A DNA stretch of 64,000 nt from Kiloniellales bacterium. Lineage in GTDB: Bacteria > Pseudomonadota > Alphaproteobacteria > Kiloniellales > JAKSBE01. The stretch covers positions 186,001 to 250,000 of the forward strand of contig JASJBF010000001.1 of assembly GCA_030066685.1 (NCBI GenBank). Direction: 5' to 3'. A model generated the notes under the pieces. The model worked only from the letters and a program-made list of their open reading frames with translations, ran no database searches and was not told the origin of the DNA. Shown piece by piece: positions 25,470 through 35,069 of this stretch. Made by a program: the position numbers and the translations under genes. Numbering within the stretch: the stretch's first letter is position 1; each line of letters opens with the position of its first letter.

Positions 25470-28051
25470 CAGCCCGTGCCGCGTCGGCGCTTGGACTTCC
25501 GCGCCGTTCCGCCGCGCTTCTTCCTCGCCGGCGGCGAGCCGGCCTCGGACCGTGCAGAAGGGCCAGGTGCGGCGTCCGGCTGGTCGGCTTCACCACCGCG
25601 GCGCTCGGCCCAGTAGTCGATCTTGCTCAGCAGTTCGGCCCGGTTGATCGGCTTGGGCAGGTAGTCGTTCATGCCCGCCTGAAGGTACTTCTCGCGGTCG
25701 CCCTTCATGGCGTGGGCGGTGACGGCGATGATCGGGATGTGCCCCATCTCGCCCTCCAGTTCGCGGATCCTGCGGGCGGCCTGCACCCCGTCCAGCTCGG
25801 GCATCTGAATGTCCATCAGGATCAGGTCATAGGGCCGGCTGCGGACCGCCTCGATCGCCTCCACGCCGTTGCCGGCGACGTCGACCCGGACGCCGGACTT
25901 GGCGAGAAGCGCGATCATCACGCGCTGGTTGACCGGGTTGTCCTCGGCGAGCAGGACCCGGATCGTCGATCGGGGGCGGGCATCGGCCTCGGCCTGGACC
26001 ATGGCGCCGTCCGCGGGGCTGCCGGGCGCATCGGCCAGCAAGGCACGCAGGCATTTGATCAGGCTGTTCGGCCGCAGCGGCTTGGAGAGGGCGAGGTCGA
26101 AGCCCATCTCGCGCGCCGCTTTGCCGGTGTTGCGCAGTCCGGCAGCCGAGGCGATGACCAGCTTGAGGTCCTTCAATGCCGGCTCGGCCCGGATCAGCCT
26201 GGACAGGGCAACCCCGTCCGTCCCGGGCATCATGTGGTCGATGATCGCCGCGCTGAAGGGGGCAGGGCCTTCCGACGCCGCCTTCAGGGCCTCGATCGCG
26301 GAGCCCGCATCGGGCAGGACCGCGGTCTCGCAGCCGAGCACGGTGAGCTGGTCCTCGAAGGCGCGCCGATTGACCGGGTTGTCGTCGACGACCAGGATTT
26401 TCAGGCTGGCGCTGGCACCTCGCAGCTCGCCCAGCCAATCCGCATCGGCGCCGCCGCCCTGGCGGCCCAGGGGCAGGGTGAACCAGAAGCGGCTGCCTTC
26501 GCCCAGCTGGCTGACCACGCCCAGTTCGCCACCCATGGCGCCGACCAGGCGCTTGCAGATGGCAAGGCCAAGGCCGGCGCCGCCGTGACGCCGCGAGGTC
26601 GAGCTGTCGACCTGGGTGAACTGCTCGAAGATCCGATTCTGGGCCTTGGTCGCAATGCCGATCCCGGAATCGATGACCTCGAATTTCAGGACCACGGTGT
26701 TCTCCGCGGTGATGTCGTCCAGCAGAGTGATCTGGGTCGCGACGCCGCCGGCCCCGGTGAACTTTATGGCGTTGGCGATGAGGTTGAGCAGGATCTGCCG
26801 CAGCCGGGCCTCATCGCCGCAGAGCCGGCCGGGCACCTCGGGATCGAGATAGACGGGGAGGGCCAGGCCCTTTCCGTGGGCCTCCGGGGTCAGGATCTGA
26901 ACCACGCCGTCGAGCAGCGTCGGGAGGTCGAAGTCGACGGTCTCGAGCTGCAGACGGCCGGCCTCGATCTTCGAGAAGTCGAGGATGTCGTTGATGATCG
27001 CCAGCAGGGACTCGCCGGAGTGGCGGATCACCTCGGCGTAGTGGTGGTCGTCCTCGCTCAGGTCGGAATCGAGCAGCATTCCGGCCATGCCGATGATTCC
27101 GTTCAAAGGTGTCCGGATTTCGTGGCTCATGTTCGCCAGGAACTCGGACTTGGACTGGTTGGCGGCCTCGGCGTCCTCCTTGGCGGTGCGCAGCGCGGTT
27201 TCCGCCTGACGGCGCTCGTTGACCTCGCGGCGCAACTCCTGGGTGCGCTCTTCGACTCGGACCTCGAGGTCTTGCTGCGCTTCCTTGAGCGCGGCTTCGG
27301 CGCGCCGGCGCTGCTGGATCTCGTGCTCCAGCAGGCCGTTCTTCGCCTGCAGGTTGGTCCTGGCCTCGTCAAGCTCGACGTACTGCCGGTTCAGGATGCG
27401 GTCGGCGCGCCGGACGATCGCATAGAGCAGGGAATAGAGGGCGAGGCTGATCAGGAAAAGACCGCCGAGATAGCTGATCGTGTTGTTGGTGACCCGGGCC
27501 ATCGAGAGGGTCACGTCGGAGTAGAGCTCCACGACCGCTTCGACCCGGCCGTGCGGACCCTTGATCGGAATGTAGCTTTCGACCAGGTCACGGTTCTGCA
27601 TCTCGCCGGAGAAGGCGCTGAAGCTGTTGCGGTAGCTGTGCTTGCTGGCCGGCCTGCCGTCCTCGGCCGCGCTCCGGAAGCCGTCGTTGTCCTTCCATTC
27701 GCCGATCTGGCTGGGTTGGGAGGAGTAGACGGTGAGGCCGTCGACCCGAAAGATCTTGATCTTCAGGACCGGGAGGCCGCGTGCCATCTCCCTGACCCTT
27801 CGGTCCAGCGCCTGCGTCTCCGGCAGGTCGCGAATCCTGTCCCCGTCGTCCTCCGCGAGGGTCGTCACGTAGGGCCCGAAGTCGCGCCAGAGGGTGTTGG
27901 CGAAGGAGCGGGCCAGGGCCACGTTGTGGTTCTCCGCGGCCACCACGACTTCTTCGATCGCACTATTCCTGTAAAGCAGCACGGCGATCAGCATCATGCA
28001 TATGATCGCCAAGGCGCTCGTGATCGAAAAATATCTAAGCAATTGAAACAT
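25469..28051 (-). CDS. hybrid sensor histidine kinase with two receiver domains
   Basis: About 860 residues. Membrane helix 1 (about residues 6-28), an extracytoplasmic sensor of about 165 residues, membrane helix 2 (about 192-213), a long coiled coil, HisKA with His310 in [15 protein letters not shown], HATPase ([25 protein letters not shown]), and then two receivers with phosphoacceptor Asp in [10 protein letters not shown] and in [13 protein letters not shown]. No Hpt domain is present. The C-terminal tail is very basic ([17 protein letters not shown]). ATG 28051 is preferred to a TTG seven codons earlier. It lies between coxG and coxS and might sense a signal linked to cox expression; this is inferred from position. 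Confidence 0.9.
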   Translation of the reverse strand: MFQLLRYFSITSALAIICMMLIAVLLYRNSAIEEVVVAAENHNVALARSFANTLWRDFGPYVTTLAEDDGDRIRDLPETQALDRRVREMARGLPVLKIKIFRVDGLTVYSSQPSQIGEWKDNDGFRSAAEDGRPASKHSYRNSFSAFSGEMQNRDLVESYIPIKGPHGRVEAVVELYSDVTLSMARVTNNTISYLGGLFLISLALYSLLYAIVRRADRILNRQYVELDEARTNLQAKNGLLEHEIQQRRRAEAALKEAQQDLEVRVEERTQELRREVNERRQAETALRTAKEDAEAANQSKSEFLANMSHEIRTPLNGIIGMAGMLLDSDLSEDDHHYAEVIRHSGESLLAIINDILDFSKIEAGRLQLETVDFDLPTLLDGVVQILTPEAHGKGLALPVYLDPEVPGRLCGDEARLRQILLNLIANAIKFTGAGGVATQITLLDDITAENTVVLKFEVIDSGIGIATKAQNRIFEQFTQVDSSTSRRHGGAGLGLAICKRLVGAMGGELGVVSQLGEGSRFWFTLPLGRQGGGADADWLGELRGASASLKILVVDDNPVNRRAFEDQLTVLGCETAVLPDAGSAIEALKAASEGPAPFSAAIIDHMMPGTDGVALSRLIRAEPALKDLKLVIASAAGLRNTGKAAREMGFDLALSKPLRPNSLIKCLRALLADAPGSPADGAMVQAEADARPRSTIRVLLAEDNPVNQRVMIALLAKSGVRVDVAGNGVEAIEAVRSRPYDLILMDIQMPELDGVQAARRIRELEGEMGHIPIIAVTAHAMKGDREKYLQAGMNDYLPKPINRAELLSKIDYWAERRGGEADQPDAAPGPSARSEAGSPPARKKRGGTARKSKRRRGTG

Positions 28052-28305
28052 AATAAAGAATAGCGCTCGCAATCGAAAGACGCAGACATGCCGCCCTGCC
28101 CGGGGCCCGCGCCTGCGAGCCCAGGTGAATCGAGCGCCAGAGGATGAAAGAATCCGTTAAATTAACGAAGATTGGGGCAAGCCGGGCGCACCCGCTACGA
28201 ACCGCCTCGGCCAGTCGGGAGGGTCAAAAGCGGCGCGCGCGTGAGGGCCGACCGGGCCGGATAAAGGTCGCCGCAGCTTATCCTTGGAGGCCGGGAGGCA
28301 AGAGG

Positions 28306-28890
28306 TTAAGAGGCGCCGCCGAACAAGAACAGCAGCAGGGCCACGACCACGACCAGGCCAAGGATCCAAATGATTGGCGACAGGCCGCGCTTCTCGGCGA
28401 CCGGAGGGGCCGCAGGTGCCGGGGCCGCTTCGGCCGCGGCCTCCTCCGCCGCCGGTGCGACGATCTCGCTGAAATTGCCGAAGAACTCGTCGGCCAGCTT
28501 CTGGGCGGTGCCGCCGATCAGCCGCGAGCCGATTTGCGCGAGCTTGCCGCCGACCTGGGCCTTGGCGTCGTAGTTCAGGACCGTGACCGTGCCGTCCTCG
28601 CTCAAGCGGACCGCGGCACTGCCCTTGGCGAAGCCGGCGGCCCCGCCCTGGCCTTCGCCGGCGATGGTGTAGCTCTCCGGCGGGTTTATGTCGGCCAGAT
28701 TGACCTTCCCGGTGAAGGTCGCCGAGACTGGTCCGACCTTGGCGCGAACCTTGGCCGTGAACTCGTTGTCGGCGGTTCTCTCCAGTTCCTGGCAGCCGGG
28801 AATCGCCTGCTTCAGGACCTCCGGGTCGTTGAGGGCGTCCCAGACCTTCTCCCGCGCTGCGGCGATCCGGTACTCGCCGGACATCTCCAT
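28306..28890 (-). CDS. coxG: CoxG-like SRPBCC protein with C-terminal membrane anchor
   Basis: A 194-residue protein. Residues 1-145 match the CoxG/SRPBCC fold (EKVWDALNDPEVLKQAIPGC, YTIAGEGQGG and LNYDAKAQVGGKLAQIGSRLI). An Ala/Pro/Glu-rich linker leads to one C-terminal helix (PIIWILGLVVVVALLLFLFG). CoxG is reported to anchor CO dehydrogenase to the membrane and to carry menaquinone or quinone. ATG 28890 is supported by GGAGGG at 28899-28904; a second ATG two codons later has poor spacing. It is separated from the cox operon by the hybrid kinase. Confidence 0.9.
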   Translation of the reverse strand: MEMSGEYRIAAAREKVWDALNDPEVLKQAIPGCQELERTADNEFTAKVRAKVGPVSATFTGKVNLADINPPESYTIAGEGQGGAAGFAKGSAAVRLSEDGTVTVLNYDAKAQVGGKLAQIGSRLIGGTAQKLADEFFGNFSEIVAPAAEEAAAEAAPAPAAPPVAEKRGLSPIIWILGLVVVVALLLFLFGGAS

Positions 28891-28912
28891 TCCCGAAGCC
28901 CTCCCAGGCCGC

Positions 28913-28938
28913 AAAAAAAGCCGAGACTCGATGTCTCG
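28913..28938 (-). terminator. Rho-independent terminator of the liv operon
   Basis: A CGAGAC/GTCTCG stem (28922-28927 and 28933-28938) with a 5-nt loop is followed on the minus strand by seven U residues (A run at 28913-28919). It stands about 60 nt after the livF stop and closes the livJHMGF transcript before coxG. Confidence 0.75.
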
Positions 28939-28996
28939 ATAGGGGCGTTACACTAGCGTGACAGCCGAGGCGCGAACAAGATCGCGGAACAGCCTC

Positions 28997-29896
28997 CTAA
29001 CCGCCAAGGAAGAGCCGGCCGACCTCCGGATTGGCGAGCAGCTCCTTGCCGGGGCCCGCCATCGCGAGCTGGCCGGAAACCAGAACGTAGCCGATATCGG
29101 CGAACTCCAGACCCTTCTTGGCGTTCTGCTCGACCATGATGATAGTCTTGCCTTCGCCCTTCTGCAGGTCGTCGAGGATCTCGAAGACCATGTCGATGAA
29201 GCGTGGCTCCAGGCCGATCGAAGGCTCGTCGACCAGCAGCACCTCGGGATCCATGACCAGAGCGCGGGAGATCTCCAGGAGGCGTCTTTCGCCGCCGGAC
29301 AGCACCTTGGCCGGATGCGACCGCCGCTCGGCCAGGCGCGGGTACTTACCGAAGATCTCCTCGGCCTTCTCCTTGGCCCGGGCCGGCTTGTCCATCAGGT
29401 AGCCGCCCATCCAAAGGTTCTCCTCGACGGTCATGCCGGGAAAGACCGACTTGTCCTGCAGGATGTAGGCGATGCCGGCGGTCCTCAGCTTGTCCTTCGA
29501 GGACAGCCGCGTGACGTCCCTGCCGCCGACCGAGATGCGGCCGTCGAAGATGTTGGTGAAGCCGAAAATCGAGTGCAGCACGGTGGACTTGCCGGCGCCG
29601 TTCGGTCCGATCAGGCAGAGTGACTGCCGGCGTGCGACCTGCAGGTTGAAGTCGTGCAGGATCTCCATCTTGCCGTAGCCGGCGCGCAGCCGCTCGATGG
29701 ACACGAAGGGCTCCGGCCCGGCCAGTTCGGCGACACGCCCCGCAGACACGCCGGCCTCCGCGATGGCCGCGGCCTGGCGGTTCACCTCTTCGACCGAAAT
29801 GACGGTCTCGACCGATCCGGCGCCGTAGCCTTTGATCCGGTCCTTCTGGCCCTGGGCGGCTTGATCCTCGCTGGAGGGGTCGTCCGAAGGCGGCAT
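28997..29896 (-). CDS. livF: branched-chain amino acid/amide ABC importer ATPase LivF
   Basis: A 299-residue ABC ATPase. Walker A is GPNGAGKST, the signature is LSGGERRLLEI, Walker B is VLLVDEPSIGLEP and the H loop is in VEQNAKKG (His replaced by Gln/Asn, which is common in LivF). The first 60 residues are an extra acidic, Ala-rich N-terminal extension that standard LivF (about 235 residues) lacks. The start is fixed by the TGATG overlap with livG. The longer frame that runs to 30769 is antisense or out-of-frame shadow of livG and livM. Confidence 0.93.
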   Translation of the reverse strand: MPPSDDPSSEDQAAQGQKDRIKGYGAGSVETVISVEEVNRQAAAIAEAGVSAGRVAELAGPEPFVSIERLRAGYGKMEILHDFNLQVARRQSLCLIGPNGAGKSTVLHSIFGFTNIFDGRISVGGRDVTRLSSKDKLRTAGIAYILQDKSVFPGMTVEENLWMGGYLMDKPARAKEKAEEIFGKYPRLAERRSHPAKVLSGGERRLLEISRALVMDPEVLLVDEPSIGLEPRFIDMVFEILDDLQKGEGKTIIMVEQNAKKGLEFADIGYVLVSGQLAMAGPGKELLANPEVGRLFLGG

Positions 29897-30639
29897 CAAT
29901 GCGCTCCCAGGTAGGCGTCGACGACCCTTTGGTCGTTGCGGATCTGATCGGGCGTGCCTTCTGCCAGCAGCTCGCCATGGGCCAGGCAATAGATGCGCTC
30001 GGCCAAGTTCATGATGACGCGCATGTTGTGCTCGATGACGAAGAGGGTGATGCCGAATTCCTGGTTGGCCCGCTTCAGGCGATCGATCAACCCGTTGATC
30101 AGGGTCGGGTTGATGCCCGCCGTCGGCTCGTCGAGCAGCAGGGTCTTGGGCTCGTTCATCAACGCCATGGCGAACTCCAGCAGCTTCTGCTGGCCGAAGG
30201 AGAGGTCGCCCGAGATCAGCCGGCGCTTGCTGTAGAGGCCGACGAACTCCAGCAGGTGCTCGGCCTTCTCCGTCAGCTCCGCGGGAAACTCGCCGAACAT
30301 GGTCGACCAGCCGCCGCTGCGGTGCGGGACCGAGATCAGCATGTTCTCGACGCAGTTCATCTTGGAATAGATGCGGGTCTGCTGGAAGGTCCGCAGCAGC
30401 CCCAGGCGCGCGATCTGCGGCACCCGCAGCTTGGAGATCTCGCGGCCCTCGAAGCGGATCGAGCCGCTGTCGATGGGGTGATAGCCGACCACCGAGTTGA
30501 ACAGGGTGGTCTTGCCAGAGCCGTTGGGGCCGATCAGGCCGGTGATCCGGCCCTGGGGCACGGACAGCGAGATGTTGCGGTTGGCCTGGACGCCGCCGAA
30601 GGCCTTGGAGACGCTCTCGACTTCGATCTGCGGTGTCAT
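29896..30639 (-). CDS. livG: branched-chain amino acid/amide ABC importer ATPase LivG
   Basis: A 247-residue ATPase with Walker A GPNGSGKTT, a signature region LSFGQQKLLEFA, Walker B TLLLDEPTAGINP and H loop VIEHNMRVIM. LivG drives uptake with LivF. Its ATG overlaps the livM stop as ATGA, and its own stop forms TGATG with livF, so stoichiometric coupling is likely. Length and motifs are normal. Confidence 0.95.
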   Translation of the reverse strand: MTPQIEVESVSKAFGGVQANRNISLSVPQGRITGLIGPNGSGKTTLFNSVVGYHPIDSGSIRFEGREISKLRVPQIARLGLLRTFQQTRIYSKMNCVENMLISVPHRSGGWSTMFGEFPAELTEKAEHLLEFVGLYSKRRLISGDLSFGQQKLLEFAMALMNEPKTLLLDEPTAGINPTLINGLIDRLKRANQEFGITLFVIEHNMRVIMNLAERIYCLAHGELLAEGTPDQIRNDQRVVDAYLGAH

Positions 30640-31712
30640 TCGCCCGCCCTCTGCGGCGCGCCGGCCGGCGCCTCCGCGTCCTCGGCCGGGGCGGCCTCGA
30701 CCCGAATGCCGAAGAACTCGGGCCAGCGGTCCTGCGCCCAACCCAGGATGCCCTGCTGGAAGTAGACAACGCTGACGATCAGGACCAGGCCCAGCGCGAC
30801 CCACTGCCAGCCCTCGAGGTGGGTCCAGGTGACTTCCTTGATCACGTGGAACAGAGTGGCGCCGAGGACGGGCCCCCAGAGCGTGCCCTTGCCGCCGAGC
30901 AGGGCCATGACGACCATGAAGATGCCAAAGGTGACGGTCGGGAAGGCGACCTCGAGGGGCTCTATGAAGCCGATCATGTTGCCGAAGATGCCGCCGGAGA
31001 TGCCCAGGAAGAAGGCCGCGATGGCCCAGGCGACCGTCTTGTGGCGCACCGTGTGCAGGCCCATGGCCTCGGCCTTTTCCTCGTCGTCGCGGATCGCGTT
31101 GATCGCCAGCTTGAAGCGCTTGGCGTAGAGCCAGCGCAGGAAGATGAAGGTCGCGATGGCGGCCAGCATCGAGAGGAAGTAGTAGATCAGCGAGCGGGTA
31201 TCCGGCTCTCCCGGGTAGGTCGGCATTGAGATGCCGCCGCCGCCGCCGACCCAACCCCAGGCACCGACCAGCTCGCCCGCCGCGATCGCAACGCCCAAGG
31301 TCCCGATGGCGAAGTAGGGGCCTCGAAGCCCGAAGACGATCCAGCCGAAGACAACGGCGAAGAGCGCGGAGAGGATCGCGGCCACGACCAAGCCCAGGGC
31401 AAGGCCCGTGAAGTATTGATCGAAGGTGAAGTCGACCTTGATCGCGCCGAAGGCCGAGGTGTAGGCGCCGACGTCGTAGTAGAGGCCGATCTGCACTACC
31501 GCGCAGATGTACATCCCAGCGCCGAAGAAAAAGATGTTGCCCAGCGAGTTGTAGCCCATCTGTCCGCCCATGATGTCCCAGGTCAGGGCGAAGAGGATCA
31601 TGACCCAGAGCACCGAGAGCTGGTTGGTGTAGGCGGGAAAAAGAAGCGGCGCCGCGATCCCGGCGATGAGGACCGCGGTGTAGAGGCCGATCTGACGGGC
31701 GGTGAGACTCAT
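30636..31712 (-). CDS. livM: branched-chain amino acid/amide ABC permease LivM
   Basis: A 358-residue permease with about ten hydrophobic helices and the LivM-type cytoplasmic coupling loop (FKLAINAIRDDEEKAEAMGL). A Gly-rich segment (WGWVGGGGGIS) lies mid-protein. The last 35 residues are an Ala/Pro/Glu-rich cytoplasmic tail. ATG 31712 overlaps the livH stop as ATGA; a start 14 codons earlier would lie inside livH and is less likely. Confidence 0.94.
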   Translation of the reverse strand: MSLTARQIGLYTAVLIAGIAAPLLFPAYTNQLSVLWVMILFALTWDIMGGQMGYNSLGNIFFFGAGMYICAVVQIGLYYDVGAYTSAFGAIKVDFTFDQYFTGLALGLVVAAILSALFAVVFGWIVFGLRGPYFAIGTLGVAIAAGELVGAWGWVGGGGGISMPTYPGEPDTRSLIYYFLSMLAAIATFIFLRWLYAKRFKLAINAIRDDEEKAEAMGLHTVRHKTVAWAIAAFFLGISGGIFGNMIGFIEPLEVAFPTVTFGIFMVVMALLGGKGTLWGPVLGATLFHVIKEVTWTHLEGWQWVALGLVLIVSVVYFQQGILGWAQDRWPEFFGIRVEAAPAEDAEAPAGAPQRAGE

Positions 31713-32611
31713 TGCACCACCTGCCGGACCCGGCTCTGCTGCAGCTGGCGCCAAACTAGGACGGCGACCAGCAGGCCGACCACCGTCGCCTGCTGGAACT
31801 CGGCGCCAAGGACGAAGCCGCTGTACTGCTCCGCCACGCCCAGCCCGAGGCCGGCCGTGATCACCCCCGGCAGGTTGCCGAAGCCGGCCGCGGTGACGAT
31901 GACGAAGGAACGCACCGAATGGGTGATGCCGTAGAAGGGCTGGATCACCCAGATCATCACGATCAGCACGCCGGCAGCGCCGCAGATCGCCGAGTTGAGC
32001 GAGTAGGTGAAGGCGTAGACCCGGTCGGTGTCGATGCCCATGATCTTGGCCGCCCGCGGGTCCTGGGCCGTCGCGCGGATCGCCTGACCGATCCGGCTGC
32101 GCTTCATGAAAATCACGATCGCCGAGGCGAGAAGGGCGGCCAGGACGAAGGAAATCAGCTTGATCTCGGCGATGGTGACCTGTCCGTCAAAGATGTAGCG
32201 GGTATCGAAGCCGGACTCGGCGACCCGGACCTCTGGGCCATAGGCGAGGTTCAGGGCCTGCTGGATCACCAGGGCGATGCCGAAGGTGGCCAGCAGCGAG
32301 GTGAAGAGGTCGCGGTCGATCACCCGCCGGATCACCAGGATGTAGACGATCCAGCCGAAGCCGAACATGACCACCGCCACGATGGGCAGGGAGAGGATCG
32401 GATGGATGCCGAAGCGGCCCAGCTCCAGCGCCAGGTAGCCGCCCATGATGACGAAGTCACCCTGGGCCAGATTCTTGACGTTCATCACCCCCCAGACCAG
32501 GGCGAGACCGTAGGCCGCGAGCGCGAAGATCGCGCCGATGAAGAGACCGTCGAGCAGAAGCTGGACGTTGAAGACCGGCGCGATGGTCAGGACGGAAAGG
32601 TTGTCTAGCAT
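31709..32611 (-). CDS. livH: branched-chain amino acid/amide ABC permease LivH
   Basis: A 300-residue permease with about eight helices. Family segments are GLALVWGVMNVKNLAQGDFVMLG-like sequence near residue 40 and the coupling loop IGQAIRATAQDPRAAKIMGI. Together with LivM it forms the membrane channel. It is the second gene of the operon, 113 nt behind the binding-protein gene, with a strong hairpin in that gap. Confidence 0.94.
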   Translation of the reverse strand: MLDNLSVLTIAPVFNVQLLLDGLFIGAIFALAAYGLALVWGVMNVKNLAQGDFVIMGGYLALELGRFGIHPILSLPIVAVVMFGFGWIVYILVIRRVIDRDLFTSLLATFGIALVIQQALNLAYGPEVRVAESGFDTRYIFDGQVTIAEIKLISFVLAALLASAIVIFMKRSRIGQAIRATAQDPRAAKIMGIDTDRVYAFTYSLNSAICGAAGVLIVMIWVIQPFYGITHSVRSFVIVTAAGFGNLPGVITAGLGLGVAEQYSGFVLGAEFQQATVVGLLVAVLVWRQLQQSRVRQVVQ

Positions 32612-32654
32612 GGGGTCTCTGGGGCCTGATGCCGCTGGCGGGAAACGCGCAGCC

Positions 32655-32680
32655 GCCCCCGCCCGTCAGGGGGCGGGGGC
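32655..32680 (-). terminator. hairpin between livJ and livH (partial terminator or mRNA stabiliser)
   Basis: A perfect 10-bp stem (GCCCCCGCCC at 32655-32664 and its complement at 32671-32680) with a 6-nt loop and no U run. Such stems after the binding-protein gene of ABC operons commonly stop 3'-to-5' decay or part of the readthrough. The binding protein is then made in excess over the permease. Confidence 0.6.
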
Positions 32681-32724
32681 GCTGCTGGTTTCACCTCTCT
32701 CGAGAGTCCCTTTGAAATCGCCGC

Positions 32725-33963
32725 TCAGGGCGCCTTCCGCGGGAAGTTCACCGGGTGGGAGGCCCACTTCGAGGGCGCCACGACGTTGTACTTTCCGTCC
32801 TGGATCTGGCGCAGCACCATGGGCTTGGCGATGTTGTTGCCGGCCTCGGAGAACTTGATCGGACCGTAGAAGGTATTCATCTCGGTGGCTGCGATGGCAT
32901 CGCGCACCTTCTCGATGTCGAAGGAGTCCGCCCGCTCGAAGGCGTCCTTCCACACCATGACCGCGGCGGCCGCCTGGGCCGACTGGTAGGGCACGGTGGT
33001 GTAGCCCTCGAAGGTGTTCTTGAACTTCTCGTGGAAGTCGGCCGCGGTGCCGAAGTACTCGTCCTCGTAGGACAGGGTCTCGGCCCACTGGGTCGAGCAG
33101 AGGATGTCGTTGGCGCCGGCGCCGAACTTGTCCGTGACCTTGGCCGCCTCGCAGTGGGTCATGGCGATCATCGGCACGTCGATCTTCATCTCGTTGATCT
33201 GGCGCACCGCGGTGGCCGCACCCTTGGAGTGCCCCGAGACGATCAGCAGGTCGGGCTTGAGCGCCTTGGCCTTGGTCAGCGTGGCCGACATGTCGGAGAG
33301 ATCGCGCGGCAGCTTGTCGTCGATCACGATCTTCATGTCGTACTTCTTCGCGTCCTCCATCACGCCCGCGCGGACGTCGAGCGAGAAGGGATCGTTCTCG
33401 AAGGCCATGGCGATCTTGATGTCGGAAGGCTTCTTGCCGTTCTTCTCCGCCAGCTCGGCCGCGAGGTCGATGGCGCTGGCCAGATATTGCTCCGACGTCG
33501 AGAGCACGGCGAAGAGGTACTTGTAGCCCTGGGTGAAGAGCGAGCGCGAGGCGCCCTCGGCCTCGACCATCGGAATCTTGTACTTCTCGGTGACCGGCGC
33601 GATGGCCTTGGTCAGGCCCGAGGAATACGGTCCAAGCATGAACTGGATGCCGTCCTGCTTGATCAGGCGCTCGGCGAGCTGGGCGCCGCGGGCCGGTGTC
33701 GACTCGTCGTCGTAGTAGACGATGTCCAGCTTGTAGGACTTGCCACCGACCTTGACGCCGCCCATTTCGTTGATGCGCGCGACGGCGATCTCGTAGCCGT
33801 TCTGGGCGTGAATGCCGTTGGTGGCGTACTTGCCGGTCAGGGATATGGCCGAGCCGAGGACGATGGTGTCACCCTCGACCTTGGCGTTGGCCGGCCCGGC
33901 AACCAAGAGGCCGACCGTCGCAGCCGTGGCCAGGAGGCTGCTCACGGGTTTCATGGTGGACAT
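32725..33963 (-). CDS. livJ: periplasmic substrate-binding protein of the Liv-type importer
   Basis: A 412-residue protein with a Sec signal peptide (MSTMKPVSSLLATAATVGLL, cleavage after PANA). The mature part has the LivK/AmiC-type fold: GSAISLTGKYATNGIHAQNG at the start, YYDDESTPARGAQLAERLI and FMLGPYSSGLTKAIAPV. Closest by feel are amino acid/amide binding proteins; the ligand cannot be fixed. The ATG at 33963 is supported by GGGAGG 9 nt upstream; the ORF upstream of it is shadow. It is the first gene of the operon and divergent from the nitroreductase. Confidence 0.93.
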   Translation of the reverse strand: MSTMKPVSSLLATAATVGLLVAGPANAKVEGDTIVLGSAISLTGKYATNGIHAQNGYEIAVARINEMGGVKVGGKSYKLDIVYYDDESTPARGAQLAERLIKQDGIQFMLGPYSSGLTKAIAPVTEKYKIPMVEAEGASRSLFTQGYKYLFAVLSTSEQYLASAIDLAAELAEKNGKKPSDIKIAMAFENDPFSLDVRAGVMEDAKKYDMKIVIDDKLPRDLSDMSATLTKAKALKPDLLIVSGHSKGAATAVRQINEMKIDVPMIAMTHCEAAKVTDKFGAGANDILCSTQWAETLSYEDEYFGTAADFHEKFKNTFEGYTTVPYQSAQAAAAVMVWKDAFERADSFDIEKVRDAIAATEMNTFYGPIKFSEAGNNIAKPMVLRQIQDGKYNVVAPSKWASHPVNFPRKAP

Positions 33964-34219
33964 GTGGTTTTCCTCCCTCGCAGTCGGCGAATCTGTGTTT
34001 ATGTTCAGGTCGTTTGCCGCCCGGCGCCGCCCAGGTACGACCTTGCTGGCCCCAAAGTTATCAGACCCGCTGTGCGAGGCAAGTCCCCTGCGACGAAGGG
34101 CTAGGGACAAAAGTTCGTTACCGCGTCTGGAGTTGGCGGTGCCGAGCTGCCCTCGACGGTAGCCTGCAAGCCGGCCGTCCAAGCAAAGCGCCGGGCGCAG
34201 GAGACTAGGACTAAATGCC

Positions 34220-35059
34220 ATGCCTGACGCGCTCGACAAGCTTCGCCTGGCCTTGGAACGACGATTTGCCGATCCGCCGGTCGCGCCGGATCTGGCCAAT
34301 GGGTTGGAAACCCTGGCGGGCATGGCCGGCCGTGGGGCCCAGCGAGCCTTCACGGCGCAGCCCCTGGACCAGGGCCTTGTCCGCCTGCTCTGCGCGGTCG
34401 CCCTCGCGTCGCCGACCAAGAGCGACCTCCAGCAGCGCGATATCCTGCGGATCTCGGATCCCGATCTGCGGCAGGCCGTCAACGGCTTGATCGAGGCCCA
34501 GGCCTGGATCGCAGACGCGCCGGAGCTGCTGATTTTCTGCGGCAACAACCGACGCCAGCGTCAGCTCCACGCCTGGCGCGGCCGGCCCTTCGTCAACGAC
34601 CACCTCGATGCCTTCTTCAACGCCGCGGTCGACGCGGCCATCGCCCTCGGCGCCTTCGTCACCGCGGCCGAAGCAGTCGGCCTCGGCTGCTGCCCGGTCT
34701 CGGCGGTGCGCAATGAGGCGCAGCGGCTCAGCGAGTTGCTCGAGCTGCCAGACCACGTCTTCCCGGTCGCCGGACTGGCCCTGGGCTGGCCGGCCGGCCC
34801 GGCAGAGATCAGCCAGCGCCTGCCGCTCGCGGTGACCCTGCACGAGAACCGCTTCGGGTCCGCCAATCCGCGGTCGGCGGTCGAGGCCTACGACAGGGCC
34901 AGGACGGCGACGCAGCCCTATGCGAAGCAGCGTTTCACCAAGGACTACGGAGAAGACCCCGACTACGGCTGGTCAGAAGACAAGGCGCGCCAGTACTCCA
35001 AGCCGGAACGCGCGGACTTCGGCGCTTTCATCCGTGCCAAGGGCTTCAAGCTCGACTGA
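34220..35059 (+). CDS. NfsA-like FMN nitroreductase
   Basis: A 279-residue flavoprotein. FMN-binding residues are seen at ALASPTKSDLQQ near residue 62 (SPTKSDLQ replaces the usual SSSNLQ) and in AAEAVGLGCCPVSAVRN. It has the long C-terminal arm of the NfsA/Frp group, with repeated charged residues (RFTKDYGEDPDYGW). It reduces nitro compounds, quinones or flavins with NAD(P)H. It converges with the antiporter operon. Confidence 0.87.
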   Translation: MPDALDKLRLALERRFADPPVAPDLANGLETLAGMAGRGAQRAFTAQPLDQGLVRLLCAVALASPTKSDLQQRDILRISDPDLRQAVNGLIEAQAWIADAPELLIFCGNNRRQRQLHAWRGRPFVNDHLDAFFNAAVDAAIALGAFVTAAEAVGLGCCPVSAVRNEAQRLSELLELPDHVFPVAGLALGWPAGPAEISQRLPLAVTLHENRFGSANPRSAVEAYDRARTATQPYAKQRFTKDYGEDPDYGWSEDKARQYSKPERADFGAFIRAKGFKLD

Positions 35060-35069
35060 TCGTCCCGAG

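Noticed and set aside
25163-25616. Two small proteins that share KQV(N/D)VSFPWY in the inverted-repeat region
   Set aside because: The shared peptide follows from the inverted symmetry of the DNA. The rest of each frame has no coding character and no ribosome binding site.
25463-28063. 866-codon open frame on the plus strand, antisense to the hybrid kinase
   Set aside because: High G+C genes leave long antisense frames. The minus-strand frame contains full HisKA, HATPase and receiver motifs, while the plus-strand translation has no recognisable domain.
28997-30769. A 590-codon frame that would join sequence upstream to LivF
   Set aside because: The upstream part is out-of-frame sequence of livG and livM, which carry all family motifs. 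The TGATG overlap gives the real livF start.
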